Source: Aliihoeflea sp052435735 | GTDB lineage: Bacteria; Pseudomonadota; Alphaproteobacteria; Rhizobiales; Rhizobiaceae | Assembly: GCA_052435735.1 (NCBI GenBank) | Contig: JBQVNB010000005.1 | Location: forward strand, 124,001 to 188,000 | Reading direction: 5' to 3' | Length of the DNA stretch: 64,000 nucleotides | Shown here: piece by piece, positions 1 to 8,615 of the stretch | Layout: each line of letters opens with the position of its first letter | Numbering within the stretch: the first letter of the stretch is position 1 | The notes under the pieces: generated by a model | The model's database searches: none | Seen by the model: only the letters and a program-made list of their open reading frames with translations | What the model was told of the DNA's origin: nothing | Made by a program: the position numbers and the translations under genes

Positions 1-1087
1 GATCAGCCTGGACGGTCCCGCGCGCGAGGACGTCATCGTCACCTACAGCACGGTCAACGGCACGGCGACGGGCGGCAGCGACTTTGGCGCAGTGGTGTCC
101 GGCCAGATCGTCATCCCCGCCGGCACGACCAGCGTCCATGTCGGGATCGACCTCATCGACGACAACATCGCCGAAGGCAACGAGACCTTCTCGCTTCAGA
201 TCAACTCCGCACAACTTGCCTCCAGCGGGCATGCGCTCGACGTGGTCGGCGGTGCGGCCGGCGCCCAGATCAGCGACGAGGCCCCGCGCGTGGTGAATGC
301 CATCGATACGGCTGCGCTCGGGATTCCCGATCCTTCGGGCATTGCCTATCACGCCGGGCTCGGCCGCCTCTTCCTGTCGGATTCGGAAGTCGACGAGGCG
401 CCCTTCAACTCACCGACGGACCTTTACGCCTTCAGCCTGAACGGTACGTTGCAGCAATCGTTCAATCTCAACTTCACCGATGAGGCGACAGGCCTCGCCT
501 TCGATCCGACCAGCGGCCGCCTCTATATTTCCGACGATGACGAAATGCTGGTCTACTGGGTCAATCCCGCCAATCCTACGGTGCGCCTGGGCAGTTTCAA
601 TACACTTGCCGTCGGCGGCGACGACCCGGAGGACCTGGCGATCGACGCGGCGAACGGGCGGCTGTTCATCGTCAATGGCGAGTCGCGGACTATCGTGGAA
701 ACGAACCTGAACGGAACCCAGCTCTACAGCACCATCCTGCTGCCGGCCGAGATTCTCGATCCCGAGGCGCTGGTCTATGACCCGCGTTCCGAAACGTTCT
801 TCGTCGGCGGCGGCTTCAGCGCGACGATCTGGCAGGTGGACCGCAGCGGTGCCATCGTCGAGACGATCGACGTCCTCGCGCAGTTCCGCCACCCCACCAA
901 CAACACGCGCGTCAACGTCAAGGATCTGGAGCTTGCGCCTGCAAGCGACGGGTCCGGCGGCACCAATCTCTACGTCGCCGATTTCGGATGGAGCCATGTC
1001 AATGACGGGCGGATCATCGAGATCGATCTTGGCGACGATCCCGCGCCCGTTTTCATGGCTATGGCCGAACCGCGCGAATGGGCGTGA
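1..1087 (+). CDS. Calx-beta / beta-propeller extracellular protein (3' part only)
   Basis: This is the C-terminal part of a larger protein; the reading frame is open from base 2 and the start lies outside the window. The first ~100 residues form most of a Calx-beta repeat (YSTVNGTATGGSDF, then IPAGTTSVHVGI and DDNIAEGNETF), a Ca-binding beta-sandwich typical of large secreted or surface proteins. The remaining ~270 residues look like a beta-propeller of the SdiA-regulated/NHL type, with repeated blades such as GLAFDPTSGRLYISDDDE and DLAIDAANGRLFIVNGES. No C-terminal glycine-rich RTX nonapeptides are visible in this part. It converges on the LuxR-type gene with 37 bases between them. A type I secretion pair lies 1 kb away, so it could be that system's substrate, but this is inference. 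Confidence 0.75.
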   Translation, partial: ISLDGPAREDVIVTYSTVNGTATGGSDFGAVVSGQIVIPAGTTSVHVGIDLIDDNIAEGNETFSLQINSAQLASSGHALDVVGGAAGAQISDEAPRVVNAIDTAALGIPDPSGIAYHAGLGRLFLSDSEVDEAPFNSPTDLYAFSLNGTLQQSFNLNFTDEATGLAFDPTSGRLYISDDDEMLVYWVNPANPTVRLGSFNTLAVGGDDPEDLAIDAANGRLFIVNGESRTIVETNLNGTQLYSTILLPAEILDPEALVYDPRSETFFVGGGFSATIWQVDRSGAIVETIDVLAQFRHPTNNTRVNVKDLELAPASDGSGGTNLYVADFGWSHVNDGRIIEIDLGDDPAPVFMAMAEPREWA

Positions 1088-1124
1088 TGGAATCATCCGC
1101 CGCCGTCGGGAACCGTGCTTTCGA

Positions 1125-1859
1125 TCAATGGTCCTGGTGAAATACCGGGTCCCGACGTCCGCCTGCCGCATTGCTCGAGTCGCCGCGGTCGGGTCGCGGC
1201 GCGTCGCCCGACAGGCCGTGCGGCCAGGCCCAGAGCGCCGCTTCCGTGCGGTTGCGTGCGCCAAGCTTGCGCAAGATCGCCTTGACGTGAACTTTGACGG
1301 TCGCTTCGGCAATGCCGGCAGACCGGGCGATCACCTTGTTGGCGTTGCCCATGCACATGTATCTTAGGACTTCCATTTCCCGCTTCGACAGGCGGTCGAG
1401 CGCGTTGCGCAGTTCGATCGGGTCAACGGAGCCCGCCGACCGGCGGGACTGCATTGCCTCGACGACTTGCATCGGAAAGACGGGCTGTCCGAGAAGCACG
1501 AGTTCGACAGACTTGGTCAGCACCTGCGGCGCCACGAATTTGAAAACGAGGCCATCGGCCCCCGCCCGCAAAGCGGTGGCGATTTGTCTGTCGCTAATGA
1601 CGTCGGACACGATGACGATCAACGCGTTAGGGCACGCATGATTGATGAACTCGATGCCCGCGGATATCGCTTCCTCGTCGCTGCCAATTTCGGCAAGGAA
1701 GAGAACTTTGCCGGAATGCGCCGGCGCGTGGCTGTCGAGTTCTTCCAGCGACGAAATCGCGCTGCAATTTTCGAAACCGCCCTGGTGCAGAACGGACAAC
1801 AGACCAGCCCGGTAGATCTCGTTCTGCTCGATGATCACAATATTGGTCGGATTAAGCAT
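1125..1859 (-). CDS. LuxR-family response regulator with degenerate receiver domain
   Basis: A 244-residue protein with a NarL/FixJ layout: an N-terminal receiver-like domain (~5-120) and a C-terminal LuxR helix-turn-helix (~155-212, with LSKREMEVLRYMCMG and ATVKVHVKAILRKLGARNR). The receiver lacks the usual acidic pair (E11-Q12 instead of Asp-Asp), and the phospho-acceptor position reads Ala56-Glu57 within KVLFLAEIG. The conserved Lys (K107) is kept. It may therefore act without phosphorylation. The ~30-residue tail after the HTH is Asp/Arg-rich and unrelated to the family. The gene is preceded by 195 bases of AT-rich DNA, follows the type I secretion genes on the same strand, and probably regulates the polysaccharide operons. 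The target is inferred. Confidence 0.85.
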   Translation of the reverse strand: MLNPTNIVIIEQNEIYRAGLLSVLHQGGFENCSAISSLEELDSHAPAHSGKVLFLAEIGSDEEAISAGIEFINHACPNALIVIVSDVISDRQIATALRAGADGLVFKFVAPQVLTKSVELVLLGQPVFPMQVVEAMQSRRSAGSVDPIELRNALDRLSKREMEVLRYMCMGNANKVIARSAGIAEATVKVHVKAILRKLGARNRTEAALWAWPHGLSGDAPRPDRGDSSNAAGGRRDPVFHQDH

Positions 1860-2054
1860 GTGCGATCTCCCTCAATTCGCAGTCATGCACGCCAAGCTTT
1901 CTCAATTGCCCCCGATCTTTTTCAGAATACGGAAATTGTAACGCGGCTAAATATCAGTCGCAATTTGTAATTGATACTCATTTGAAATTTATTGGTAACT
2001 AAATTTATCTAGTCTGTTTTCATTAATAGCCCCTATCGGCCCCCCGAGATCATT
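1860..2054 (-). promoter_or_regulatory. AT-rich upstream region of the LuxR-type gene
   Basis: 195 bases between the end of the HlyD gene and the LuxR-type start, clearly richer in A+T than the surrounding coding DNA, so a promoter here is likely. It contains ATTTATTGGTAA (1987-1998), which matches 11 of 12 bases of ATTTATTGGCAA in the divergent region at 13077-13088. No -35/-10 pair is obvious by eye. Confidence 0.4.
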
Positions 2055-3374
2055 CTAGTGTTCGCGCATCGACATGCTGAGCCGTCGCCGCAAAGGGCCG
2101 GTAAGGTATTGAAAAAAGGTCCGACTTCCCACGACGATCGACACATCGGCATTCATACCGGGGAGTATTTCGAAGGAGGACGACGTTGTCGGTCGATGTA
2201 CATCGACGTCGATCAGCGCCGTGAAGTAACCTTGGCCGGTGCGCTCGTCCACGAAGCGGTCGCCGGACACGCCGCGCACCGTGCCGATGAATGCGGGATG
2301 GTCGAGCCCGTCGCGCGAGCGCAGCCGCACTTCGACCGCTTGCCCGACCAGCACCTCGTCCACATCCTCGGGCCTGATCTGCGCCTTGAGAACAAGCTTC
2401 GGGTCAATCGGCACGATCTCCATCAGCGTTTGGCCCGGGCTGACGACGCCCCAGGTGGAGTGAACCTTGAGGTTCATGATCGTGCCCGCGAGCGGCGCCC
2501 GAATCGCGGCGCGGCGGAGCACGTCGGTCGCGGCAAGGACCTGTTGCTGCAGGTCCACGAGATCGGCCTCGACCTTGCTCAGTTCCTCCACGGTCTCGTT
2601 GAGGCGCGTCACGCCGAGTTCGGCGATCTGCTGCTCGAGCTCGGAGATGGATTTCCTGGCGCGGGCGATGGCTGCGATATGCACCGCGCGCTCGCCTTCC
2701 ATCTCCGCTTCCCGACGGCGCAGCGCCATATAGCGCTCCCGCGTCGTCAGGCCCTGGTCGAACAGCCCCTCCAGATCGCCGGCCTCGTCCTGCAACGTTC
2801 CGATCAGCCTGTCATGGGCAGTGACGAGTTGCTCGAGACCGACGATCTCCTCCCCCGTCTGCTCGATCCGCTTTTGCAGGATCGCGGTCCGCCCCGCCAG
2901 CGCGCGCCGGCGTGCGTCGAACAGCGCGGTCTGCACCTCGACGGCATCGCGTCCCGGCTGTGTCGCCATGGCAGGATCGTCATGCGGGAACGTGACGACG
3001 GGCTGTTCGTCCCGTTCCGCGCGAAGGCGAGCAGCAAGCGCAAGCCGGTTGGCCAACCGCCCTTCCAGAAGATCGAGGCGCGCGCGGGGCTGCGTCGTGT
3101 CGAGCGCTATCAGCAATTCGCCCGCGTCCACGCGCTGGCCTTCGCGCGCGGCGAGTTCGGCGACGATGCCGCCTTCGAAATGCTGGACGAGCTTGCGTTG
3201 GTTTTCGACTTCCACCACGCCTGTCGTCACGATCGCGCTGCTCAACGGCACGGTTGCTGCCCAGCCGCCGAACGCGAGGAAGAACGCGCCTGAGACCACG
3301 AATCCCGCGAAGGTCACACCGCCGAGCCTAAGCCGGTCGGCGGAGGGTTGGTCGAACGCAATAGCGGGCGGCAT
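2055..3374 (-). CDS. HlyD-family type I secretion membrane-fusion protein
   Basis: A 439-residue periplasmic adaptor of the PrtE/HlyD kind. A single N-terminal membrane segment (FAGFVVSGAFFLAFGGWAA) is followed by a biotinyl-lipoyl-like half-motif (GGIVAELAAREGQRVDAGEL), a long coiled coil, the second lipoyl half (IRAPLAGTIMNLKVHSTWGVVSPGQ) and a beta-barrel. Such proteins bridge an inner-membrane ABC exporter and a TolC-like channel. The start at 3374 is chosen because a strong Shine-Dalgarno (AGGGAGGT) lies just upstream and longer versions would overlap the ABC gene. It starts 13 bases after the ABC gene stop, so the two are one operon. No TolC-like gene is in the window. Confidence 0.92.
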   Translation of the reverse strand: MPPAIAFDQPSADRLRLGGVTFAGFVVSGAFFLAFGGWAATVPLSSAIVTTGVVEVENQRKLVQHFEGGIVAELAAREGQRVDAGELLIALDTTQPRARLDLLEGRLANRLALAARLRAERDEQPVVTFPHDDPAMATQPGRDAVEVQTALFDARRRALAGRTAILQKRIEQTGEEIVGLEQLVTAHDRLIGTLQDEAGDLEGLFDQGLTTRERYMALRRREAEMEGERAVHIAAIARARKSISELEQQIAELGVTRLNETVEELSKVEADLVDLQQQVLAATDVLRRAAIRAPLAGTIMNLKVHSTWGVVSPGQTLMEIVPIDPKLVLKAQIRPEDVDEVLVGQAVEVRLRSRDGLDHPAFIGTVRGVSGDRFVDERTGQGYFTALIDVDVHRPTTSSSFEILPGMNADVSIVVGSRTFFQYLTGPLRRRLSMSMREH

Positions 3375-3387
3375 CGGTGGACCTCCC

Positions 3388-5148
3388 TCACCCTTCCGAC
3401 ATTGCAGCCAGAGGCCCGCGCCGACCCCTGACGGCCTGTGCGCGCACGATCGAGGGCACGGGCTGCGCTGCCATGGCGAGCCGTGCGAGAACCTCAGCAC
3501 GCGGGCCGTACAACTCCATTCGACCTTGCTCGAGCACGAGCAGGTGATCGACCGTCTCAAGGATACGCGGCCGGTGGGCGACGATGACCATGGTGCAGGC
3601 CTGCGCCTTCAGGGCGGCGATGGTCTCGACGAGCGCTTCCTCACCCTCGCGGTCGAGATTGGCATTGGGCTCGTCGAGGACGATCAGCGCCGGGGCGCCG
3701 TAGAGCGCGCGGGCAAAGCCGATGCGTTGACGCTGGCCACCGGACAGATAGACGCCGCCATCACCGATCTCGGTCTCGTAGCCCTTCGGCATGGCCTTGA
3801 TCGTTTCATGAAGGTTTGCCAGCCGCGCAGCCGCGATCACGGCGCTGGCGACTGCGGGATCGGCGACGTCGTCCAGGCGGGCGATGGCCTCGCCGACGGT
3901 ATTGCCGACCAGTTCCACGTCCTGGGGAAGATAGCCGACATATTTGCCGCGGTCGCCGGCCGCCCATTGGGCGACGTCCATATTGTCGAGGCGCACGGCG
4001 CCCAATGTCGGTCTCCACGCGCCGACGAGTGCGCGCGCCAGCGAGGATTTGCCCGACGCCGTCGAGCCCACGATGCCAAGGCTTTCGCCCGGCTCGAGCC
4101 GGAAGCTGATATTGTCGAGGATGGCGCGGCTCGCGCCCGGCAGGCGGATCACGAGATGCTCGACGCGCAGTCGACCTTCCGGACGCGGCAGGGGCAGGTG
4201 CTCGCGCGCCGGCGGCGTCACCTCGCCCAGCGTCTTCAGCCGGCGATAGGCCGCCCGCGTGGTCTGAACGGATTTCACCGCCCCGATGGCCTGCTCGACA
4301 GGCGCCATGGCGCGGCCGAGAATGATCGATGCGGCGACCATGGCGCCCGGAAGGATTTCCTGGCGCAGGACCAGCCAGGCACCCAAACCCAGAATGCCGA
4401 CCTGCAGGCAGAAGCGCAAAAAGCGTGCGATCGACTGGATGTACCCGGCGCGGTTTCCCGCCCGTTCATGCGCATTCGACGCCGTATCGACCTCGCGCTG
4501 CCAGCGGCGGAGAAAGCCGTTCAACATGCCCATGGCCTCGATCGCCTCGGCGTTGCGCAGCACGTTCTCGGCTTGCCCGTACATCAGGCGCTGGCCGGTT
4601 GCGGCATGATCGATGGCACGGCGCGTCAGGAGTTCGGCGCAGATCGCGAGCGCGAAGAGAAGAACGGCACCGGCGCAGGCGAAGAAACCCAGGATCGGGT
4701 GGATGAGGAAGATGACGGCCAGAAAGATCGGCGCCCATGGCGCGTCGAGAAGAGGCGTGACCGCCGGACCGGAGAGAAAGCCGCGCAATTGCTCGGCGTC
4801 GCGCAAGGCCGATGTCGACCGGATTCGCCGGCCGCCGGCCTCCTCCGCTACAGCGCTGCGCAGGACCAGCGGCGCCAGCCGCCGCCCGAGCCACGTTCCG
4901 ACCTTGACGAGGATTCGGCTGCGCACCGCCTCGAGGGCGGCCATCGTCATCAGCGCAACCAACGCGATGGCCGTCAACGCGGCCAGCGTCTCGAGACTGT
5001 GGCTCGACAGGACGCGATCGTAGACCTGCAGCATGTAGATCGCGCTCGTCAGCATCAGAACGTTGATGCCGGCCGTGAACAGCACCAGCGGCAGGATGGC
5101 CCTGCGGCAGCGCGCGAGAAGGTCGCCTATCTGCAAGCCATCGTGCAT
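3388..5148 (-). CDS. Type I secretion system permease/ATPase (PrtD-like)
   Basis: A 586-residue fused ABC exporter of normal PrtD length. The N-terminal half has membrane helices (LPLVLFTAGINVLMLTSAIY near the start, ELLTAL-type transmembrane region around 120-290) and the C-terminal half is the nucleotide-binding domain: Walker A GSTASGKSS near 360, Q-loop YLPQDVEL, signature LSGGQ near 466, Walker B LIVLDEP near 488, and an H-loop in IVAHRP. It would export an unfolded protein substrate directly to the outside with the HlyD protein. It lies between a glycosyltransferase (50 bases upstream) and HlyD, inside a polysaccharide operon. Longer in-frame starts overlap the glycosyltransferase and code for Ser/Arg-rich out-of-frame sequence. 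The ATG at 5148 has only a weak ribosome site. Confidence 0.92.
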   Translation of the reverse strand: MHDGLQIGDLLARCRRAILPLVLFTAGINVLMLTSAIYMLQVYDRVLSSHSLETLAALTAIALVALMTMAALEAVRSRILVKVGTWLGRRLAPLVLRSAVAEEAGGRRIRSTSALRDAEQLRGFLSGPAVTPLLDAPWAPIFLAVIFLIHPILGFFACAGAVLLFALAICAELLTRRAIDHAATGQRLMYGQAENVLRNAEAIEAMGMLNGFLRRWQREVDTASNAHERAGNRAGYIQSIARFLRFCLQVGILGLGAWLVLRQEILPGAMVAASIILGRAMAPVEQAIGAVKSVQTTRAAYRRLKTLGEVTPPAREHLPLPRPEGRLRVEHLVIRLPGASRAILDNISFRLEPGESLGIVGSTASGKSSLARALVGAWRPTLGAVRLDNMDVAQWAAGDRGKYVGYLPQDVELVGNTVGEAIARLDDVADPAVASAVIAAARLANLHETIKAMPKGYETEIGDGGVYLSGGQRQRIGFARALYGAPALIVLDEPNANLDREGEEALVETIAALKAQACTMVIVAHRPRILETVDHLLVLEQGRMELYGPRAEVLARLAMAAQPVPSIVRAQAVRGRRGPLAAMSEG

Positions 5149-5197
5149 GGCGATCGAGGCCCGGCCGTTGAAGAGAGGTCGTGGAGCGGAGGGCGGG

Positions 5198-6397
5198 TCA
5201 CAGACGCGGCTCGCTGGCGGCAAGCTGGCCGACGGGCTCGAGCGATTTCCGCCGCTCCCGGTCCAACTGGTTGTAGAGGCGCGCGTGGCTGTCGGCGATC
5301 GCCTCGAGACTGTAGCGGCTTCGCGCGCGCCGCGCCGCGGCCATGCCCATCCGGCCGGCGCGCTCCTTGTCGACGAGCAGGGCGAGGATGCCCCTCGCCA
5401 GCGCTTCGGGCGAGCCCATGGGAACGATAGAACCGGTGACCCCGTCTTCCACCACGTCGCGGCATCCGGGAATGGTCGTCGCGACGACCGGCAGTTCGGC
5501 AAGGCCGGCTTCCAGAAGCGCGCGCGGCACCCCTTCGCGATATTCGGTCGGGAATGCGAAGAGATCCGCCGCGCGCAGGAGGGCCGGCACGTCGCTTCGC
5601 GCACCCAGCGCGACAACATAGGGCGCGTGTGCGTCGATTTCGGCCTGAGATATCGCGAGCGGTCCCTCGCTTTCGCGCGGGCCGACGAGCACGAACCGGA
5701 CGTCGGGGCGTTCGCGGTGGACGATCGCGGCCGCATTCAGCAGCGTCGGGATGCCCTTCTGGCGCGTCATACGGGTGACAGTCATGACGATTTCGCCATT
5801 ACCTAGACCGAGCGCCCGGCGCATCTGGCTGCGCGAAGGCGAAGCTTCCAATGCGCGTTCGAAACCATCGACGTCGACCCCGCCGCCGCCACCGGGAATG
5901 ACGAGGCCGTTTCGGCCGGCCATGGAGCAGTCCTCGAAGAATGCGCGGTCGTCCTCGATCTCGAAGACGGTCGCGGCCGTGAAGCGCGATGCGGCGCGAT
6001 GCAGCAGCCGGTAGACCGGCCGCATGGACCAGGCGAGCAGCGATCCGGTCGAGTAGACCCAGGCGCGCCCGCAAATGGTTCGAACCGGCGCCGACCAGCC
6101 GGTGAGACCTGCGGCCATCGGCAGGTAGAGGCACGGCTTCGTGTCGAAGCCTTGCGCAATGTCGGGCCGCAATTCGCGCAGGAGCCGCGACAGGTTGGCG
6201 AGGGAGGCGATGTCGGCCAGCGGATTGATGAAGCGATGGAACCTGAAAGGATGAAACGTTATGCCGACCGCCTCGAAGGGCGCGGCATCGCCGCTTCCCG
6301 CCGCCGAGACGCGAAAGCCACGATCGCGCATCGCCAGGATGAACGGGATGCGCAGATTGTGGTCCTCGCCACCGACGTAAAGCACATGCGTCTTCAT
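5198..6397 (-). CDS. GT4-family glycosyltransferase
   Basis: A 399-residue GT-B retaining glycosyltransferase. The donor-site signature EGVPRALLEAG (about 286-296) and the GT4-style core VTRMTRQKGIPTLLNA are present. The N-terminal domain begins with an alpha/beta strand, VLYVGGEDHNLRI, unlike the usual GGxE loop, and resembles capsule/EPS transferases of the PglA/CapM type. It would add one sugar to the lipid-linked repeat unit on the cytoplasmic side. The start codon overlaps the stop codon of the deacetylase gene by four bases (ATGA), so the two are translationally coupled. Donor and acceptor sugars cannot be read from sequence. Confidence 0.9.
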   Translation of the reverse strand: MKTHVLYVGGEDHNLRIPFILAMRDRGFRVSAAGSGDAAPFEAVGITFHPFRFHRFINPLADIASLANLSRLLRELRPDIAQGFDTKPCLYLPMAAGLTGWSAPVRTICGRAWVYSTGSLLAWSMRPVYRLLHRAASRFTAATVFEIEDDRAFFEDCSMAGRNGLVIPGGGGGVDVDGFERALEASPSRSQMRRALGLGNGEIVMTVTRMTRQKGIPTLLNAAAIVHRERPDVRFVLVGPRESEGPLAISQAEIDAHAPYVVALGARSDVPALLRAADLFAFPTEYREGVPRALLEAGLAELPVVATTIPGCRDVVEDGVTGSIVPMGSPEALARGILALLVDKERAGRMGMAAARRARSRYSLEAIADSHARLYNQLDRERRKSLEPVGQLAASEPRL

Positions 6398-7311
6398 GAA
6401 AGGCTGGCTCCTGCTTCAGCGTGCGGAAGAATGGCCGGATCGATCGCGACGGCGCCGCCGCGCCTGCGCTCGATCATCTCGCCGATCGTCATCCAGTGGA
6501 AACGCGCGCACAGCGCCTCGAAGCGCTCCTCGCACCGATGGAGATTGACGCGTTGGCGATAGGTGTTGAACACCGACATGCCGTCGACGCGCGGCTGGCC
6601 GGGATCGATTTCCCAGGGATGGATGTAGAAGACATAAGGGTGGCCGCCGGCCAGGATGACGTCGATGCCGCGCATCCAGGCCGCATAGGGCACGAAACGG
6701 AAATAGCCGCCGCCGCCCCAGGGAATGCCGCGCCGGCTGAAACGCAGGCACGAGACGCAAACCTCGTGGAACCCCTCGCCCAGTTCCGCAATGTCGCTGC
6801 CGTCGTCGATCGTGCCGAGGCTGCCATAGCGATCGTGCGCGGCCGTCGGCACCATCGAGGAATCGTAGGCGTGACCGGTTTCCTGCAGGATCGGAATGGC
6901 CCACGGCGTGATCGAGAAGCAGGGCGCGCGATAGCCTCGCACCTCCTGCCCGGCAATGTCCTCCAGCAAGGCCTTGGCGCGGCCGACGTCCTGCCGAAAC
7001 GCCTCCGGCGAAAGCGAATAGACCAGTTGGTGGGCGAAGCCGTGCGATGCGACCTCATGGCCGGCGGCGGCGATTTCGCGCACCAGCTTCACATTGCGCT
7101 CGGCGACCCATCCGAGGACGAAGAAGGTCGCCCGCGTGTTGGTGGCGTCGAGGATTTCAAGCATCCGCATCGTATTGCGCTCGACGCGGGGCTCGCACCG
7201 GTCCCAACTGTCGCGCGACACGCCGCGTTTGACGTTTTCGCTGTGGAACCAGTCCTCGACGTCGATCGACAGCGCGACTTCGGCGGCGCGTCGTTGGGCG
7301 GGCTGCCGCAT
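6394..7311 (-). CDS. Polysaccharide deacetylase (NodB homology, DUF3473-type)
   Basis: A 305-residue carbohydrate esterase 4 protein. Catalytic elements are visible: D17 and D20 in SIDVEDW, metal ligands H90 and H94 in SHGFAH, RAP at 128-130, and a late IHPWEIDP block with H231. The first motif (SIDVEDW) and the HPWE block are typical of the family found beside PEP-CTERM/XrtA-type EPS loci, where it deacetylates an N-acetyl sugar in the polymer. No signal peptide is present, so it may act in the cytoplasm or be exported by another route. The ATG at 7311 has a good GGAG site and follows the upstream gene by 5 bases. No exosortase is seen in the window. Confidence 0.92.
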   Translation of the reverse strand: MRQPAQRRAAEVALSIDVEDWFHSENVKRGVSRDSWDRCEPRVERNTMRMLEILDATNTRATFFVLGWVAERNVKLVREIAAAGHEVASHGFAHQLVYSLSPEAFRQDVGRAKALLEDIAGQEVRGYRAPCFSITPWAIPILQETGHAYDSSMVPTAAHDRYGSLGTIDDGSDIAELGEGFHEVCVSCLRFSRRGIPWGGGGYFRFVPYAAWMRGIDVILAGGHPYVFYIHPWEIDPGQPRVDGMSVFNTYRQRVNLHRCEERFEALCARFHWMTIGEMIERRRGGAVAIDPAILPHAEAGASLS

Positions 7312-7316
7312 CGGGA

Positions 7317-8210
7317 CTACTCCGTCTTCAGCCGCGCGACGCGGCCCGCCATATAGGCTGAGAAGATTTCGCGCAGATCGGGGAAGCTCGTGCCGTCGGC
7401 CTGGCTTAGCGCCGGACAGGCAGTCCGCTCCTGGACGCCCCAGGAATACGCCATCGCAAAGGGGCGCACCGAAGGCGGGACGCGCTGGTCCCAGATCTCC
7501 AGCATGCGTTCCAACTCGTCGCCGCTCGGCATCCGGTAGTAGGGTGTCTCGGTGGTCGCGCATTCCTGCCCGAAGAGCTGGAAGACCGGCACGATGCGGT
7601 CGGGAGTAATGCCGGCGGCGATGGCCTCGTCGATGCGCTGCGTCAACGCCTTCATGTTGCAGCCGGTGGTCGCGTTCTTCACGTTGCAGGGGTACGGCGC
7701 AACGCCGATATAGTCGGCGGAATCTTTCAAGGTCGCGAATTCGGAACGATCGGCCGAACTGTTCTGCACGATGATGAAGGTGCGCGCCGCAGTGTCCGTG
7801 CTCCTGATCAGCTCCGATCGCTCGGCGACGCGGGCGGCCGCATCCGGGCACTTGGCCGGATGCGGCTCATCGGAGATGTAGTAGATGCCGCTGAATTTCG
7901 GGTGGCCGGCAAGAGCGGAAACCTGTCTGACGACCTCGTCGTCGGAGAGACGCCATGCGCATTCGGTGTTGTAGCCGTTGCCAAGCCAGAACACGCCCTT
8001 CATCCCGTCCGGAAGGCTCTCCAGAACGGCTATGCTTGCGACGTCGGCAAGATCGAAGCCGTCCTGTCTCGCGGTTTCGAAATCGCCCTTCAAGTTGCTC
8101 GCCATATGCCGCTGCCCTGCAAGGCCCGGGGTCTGGCACAGTGCCAGAACCAGTGCGGTCGCGGCGGCAAGCTTGATGCTGGACGAGGCGCGGCGCGTGT
8201 TGAACGTCAT
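7317..8210 (-). CDS. Secreted protein of unknown function, TIM-barrel-like
   Basis: A 297-residue protein with a clear signal peptide (SSIKLAAATALVLALC, probable cleavage after GLAG). The mature part alternates strand- and helix-like segments and has YYISDEPHPAKCP, DYIGVAPYPCNV and PDRIVPVFQLFGQEC, a pattern that resembles (beta/alpha)8 glycoside hydrolases, with Asp/Glu in ISDEP as a possible catalytic acid. Several Cys residues could form disulfides. I do not recognise a named family. The start at 8210 overlaps the stop of the VanZ-like gene (ATGA) and has an AAAGGA ribosome site. Its place in the EPS operon suggests trimming or modifying the exported polymer, which is inference. Confidence 0.75.
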   Translation of the reverse strand: MTFNTRRASSSIKLAAATALVLALCQTPGLAGQRHMASNLKGDFETARQDGFDLADVASIAVLESLPDGMKGVFWLGNGYNTECAWRLSDDEVVRQVSALAGHPKFSGIYYISDEPHPAKCPDAAARVAERSELIRSTDTAARTFIIVQNSSADRSEFATLKDSADYIGVAPYPCNVKNATTGCNMKALTQRIDEAIAAGITPDRIVPVFQLFGQECATTETPYYRMPSGDELERMLEIWDQRVPPSVRPFAMAYSWGVQERTACPALSQADGTSFPDLREIFSAYMAGRVARLKTE

Positions 8211-8605
8211 GACAAATGTCCTTTCGACAAGGCGCCTTGCGCCCGTTTCTTTCGCCACCGCCGCGCATACTGGTCGATCGAAAGGCCGCAGGCGGAGCCG
8301 ACGAACCCCGCGACCGCATCGCCGAATGCGGCGCTTCGCCCGGGGATGAAGGCCTGCAGCGCCTCGGAGGCGAGCGCGAGAGCGATGAGCCCGGCGGCTA
8401 TGGCGAAACGCCGTCCCGACACCGCTGCGGCCATGATGATCGAGGAGACGAGATAGGCGCCGAAATGCTCGATCTCGCCGGGGATGCCCGTGCGCAAATC
8501 GCCGAAGACAGGCACCAGCGACAACACCAGCAACGTCGCGACGACAAGGCCGACAGAAATCGTCGGCGCGGAAAATTGCGGGCGTGACCTCTCCCCCGGT
8601 GCCAT
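8207..8605 (-). CDS. VanZ-like small membrane protein
   Basis: A 132-residue protein with about four membrane helices and the VanZ-family signature pieces: EIEHFGAYLV, EALQAFIPGRSAAFGDAVAGFVG. The C-terminus is basic (ARRWRKKRAQ). VanZ proteins are poorly understood; in EPS loci they are common small accessory membrane proteins. The ATG at 8605 is preferred because it clears the upstream formyltransferase stop by 10 bases; an earlier in-frame start would overlap it. The last codon overlaps the start of the secreted-protein gene. Confidence 0.75.
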   Translation of the reverse strand: MAPGERSRPQFSAPTISVGLVVATLLVLSLVPVFGDLRTGIPGEIEHFGAYLVSSIIMAAAVSGRRFAIAAGLIALALASEALQAFIPGRSAAFGDAVAGFVGSACGLSIDQYARRWRKKRAQGALSKGHLS

Positions 8606-8615
8606 CGCGCGGGCC

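Noticed and set aside
2821..5430. Long plus-strand open frame across the type I secretion genes
   Set aside because: The minus strand carries complete HlyD and ABC transporter motifs, so the plus-strand frame is an antisense shadow.
6394..7311. Exosortase/PEP-CTERM locus
   Set aside because: The deacetylase and FemAB-like protein resemble members of such loci, but no exosortase or PEP-CTERM protein was found, so the label is not used.
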